NCBI RefSeq assembly: GCF_000428905.1
Contig: NZ_AUAV01000011.1
Span: 124,001 to 188,000 of the forward strand
Reading direction: 5' to 3'
DNA length: 64,000 bases
Source: Brumicola pallidula DSM 14239 = ACAM 615
Lineage (GTDB): Bacteria > Pseudomonadota > Gammaproteobacteria > Enterobacterales > Alteromonadaceae
Part shown: piece by piece, positions 63,727 to 64,000 of the stretch
Position numbering within the stretch: position 1 is the first letter of the stretch
How the letters are laid out: each line of letters opens with the position of its first letter
Notes under the pieces: generated by a model
Databases searched by the model: none
Seen by the model: only the letters and a program-made list of their open reading frames with translations
What the model was told of the DNA's origin: nothing
Program-made: the position numbers and the translations under genes

Positions 63727-64000
63727 TCAATAGCCTACTTCTCTTTATTGAGGAAACATTGCCGATTTTCATTTTGTACGCCTATATTTGTGCTTGGCAT
63801 TCCTTTTTTGACAGTAGTAAAAAGTCCTTACCATTAACTGCAAAAAGACATAAACCATTGTCGACCTGGATTTTTACACTTAGACAAGATCATCACTTCT
63901 TTTATCTTTTCGCCATCATTCTAGGGCTACTATCTAGTGCTATTCTCACCTATTTTCGTCCTTGGTTAGGCATGACACTTGAGGGTATTGGCTATGAAAT
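63720..64000 (+). CDS. Membrane permease, FTR1-like (partial, runs off the window)
   Basis: An ATG at 63720 overlaps the cupredoxin stop by seven bases and opens a frame that stays open to the end of the window (93 codons). It reads MLINSLLLFIEETLPIFILY, AYICAW, then a hydrophilic stretch and YLFAIILGLLSSAILTYF, that is two visible membrane segments. Position after a cupredoxin of the iron-permease type and the opening MLIN-LLLF-E suggest a relative of FTR1, but the REGLE iron motif is not seen (IEETLP instead). The call is tentative. Confidence 0.5.
   Translation, partial: MLINSLLLFIEETLPIFILYAYICAWHSFFDSSKKSLPLTAKRHKPLSTWIFTLRQDHHFFYLFAIILGLLSSAILTYFRPWLGMTLEGIGYE

Overview
The window reads as chromosomal DNA of a marine gammaproteobacterium, most likely of the order Alteromonadales. 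The basis is inference: moderate-to-low GC, the rimP-nusA-infB-rbfA-truB-rpsO set, smpB next to ssrA with an ANDENYALAA tag, recC-recB-recD, a dimeric-type dUTPase, several lipid-degradation genes and a DUF3718-like protein. I could not run a search, so genus is open.

Layout. 0-3 kb: trans-translation block (rnfH start, ratA, smpB, an Old Yellow Enzyme gene, ssrA tmRNA with terminator). 3.3-10.9 kb: signalling block with a Tat-exported solute-binding protein, a hybrid histidine kinase, a PAS-GGDEF-EAL protein and a coiled-coil membrane protein. 11-17.6 kb: minus-strand transcription/translation operon rimP-nusA-infB-rbfA-truB-rpsO, with an internal intrinsic terminator, leader hairpins and no pnp after rpsO. 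17.9-18.9 kb: phhB-like gene and two tandem initiator tRNA genes, each with its own promoter and terminator. 19-25.8 kb: accessory zone with two LysR regulators, a MaoC dehydratase, an FMN reductase, an unknown secreted protein and three decayed elements (TonB-dependent receptor, glutathionyl-hydroquinone reductase, IS66 orfA).

25.8-36.1 kb: fatty-acid and acyl-CoA catabolism on the minus strand (hydrolase, two acyl-CoA dehydrogenases, a FadB/FadJ-type multifunctional enzyme, quinone oxidoreductase, APH-type kinase, histidine phosphatase) interrupted by a plus-strand DUF3718-like gene. 36.2-40.7 kb: hemN with an FNR-type promoter, a secreted zinc metalloprotease and a small unknown gene. 40.8-50.7 kb: recD, recB and recC. 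51-54.1 kb: dUTPase, then a porin preceded by two paralogous PstS-like periplasmic proteins. 54.2-59.5 kb: acyl-CoA synthetase, quinone-linked D-lactate dehydrogenase and an RNase J-like nuclease whose conserved N-terminus can only be reached from a non-ATG start. 59.7-64 kb: DUF4397 lipoprotein, then a QseBC-type two-component pair overlapping a cupredoxin and the start of a membrane permease.

The observations I find most worth checking are the probable AUU start of the RNase J-like gene, the predicted leaderless smpB mRNA, the solute-binding protein/hybrid kinase pair, the FNR-type site at -41.5 of hemN, the terminator-like elements inside the nusA operon, a perfect 18-bp inverted repeat inside recC, and a recurring habit of short tandem repeats, in frame in recB and recC and intergenic elsewhere. 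I did not find a clearly new defence or mobile system.
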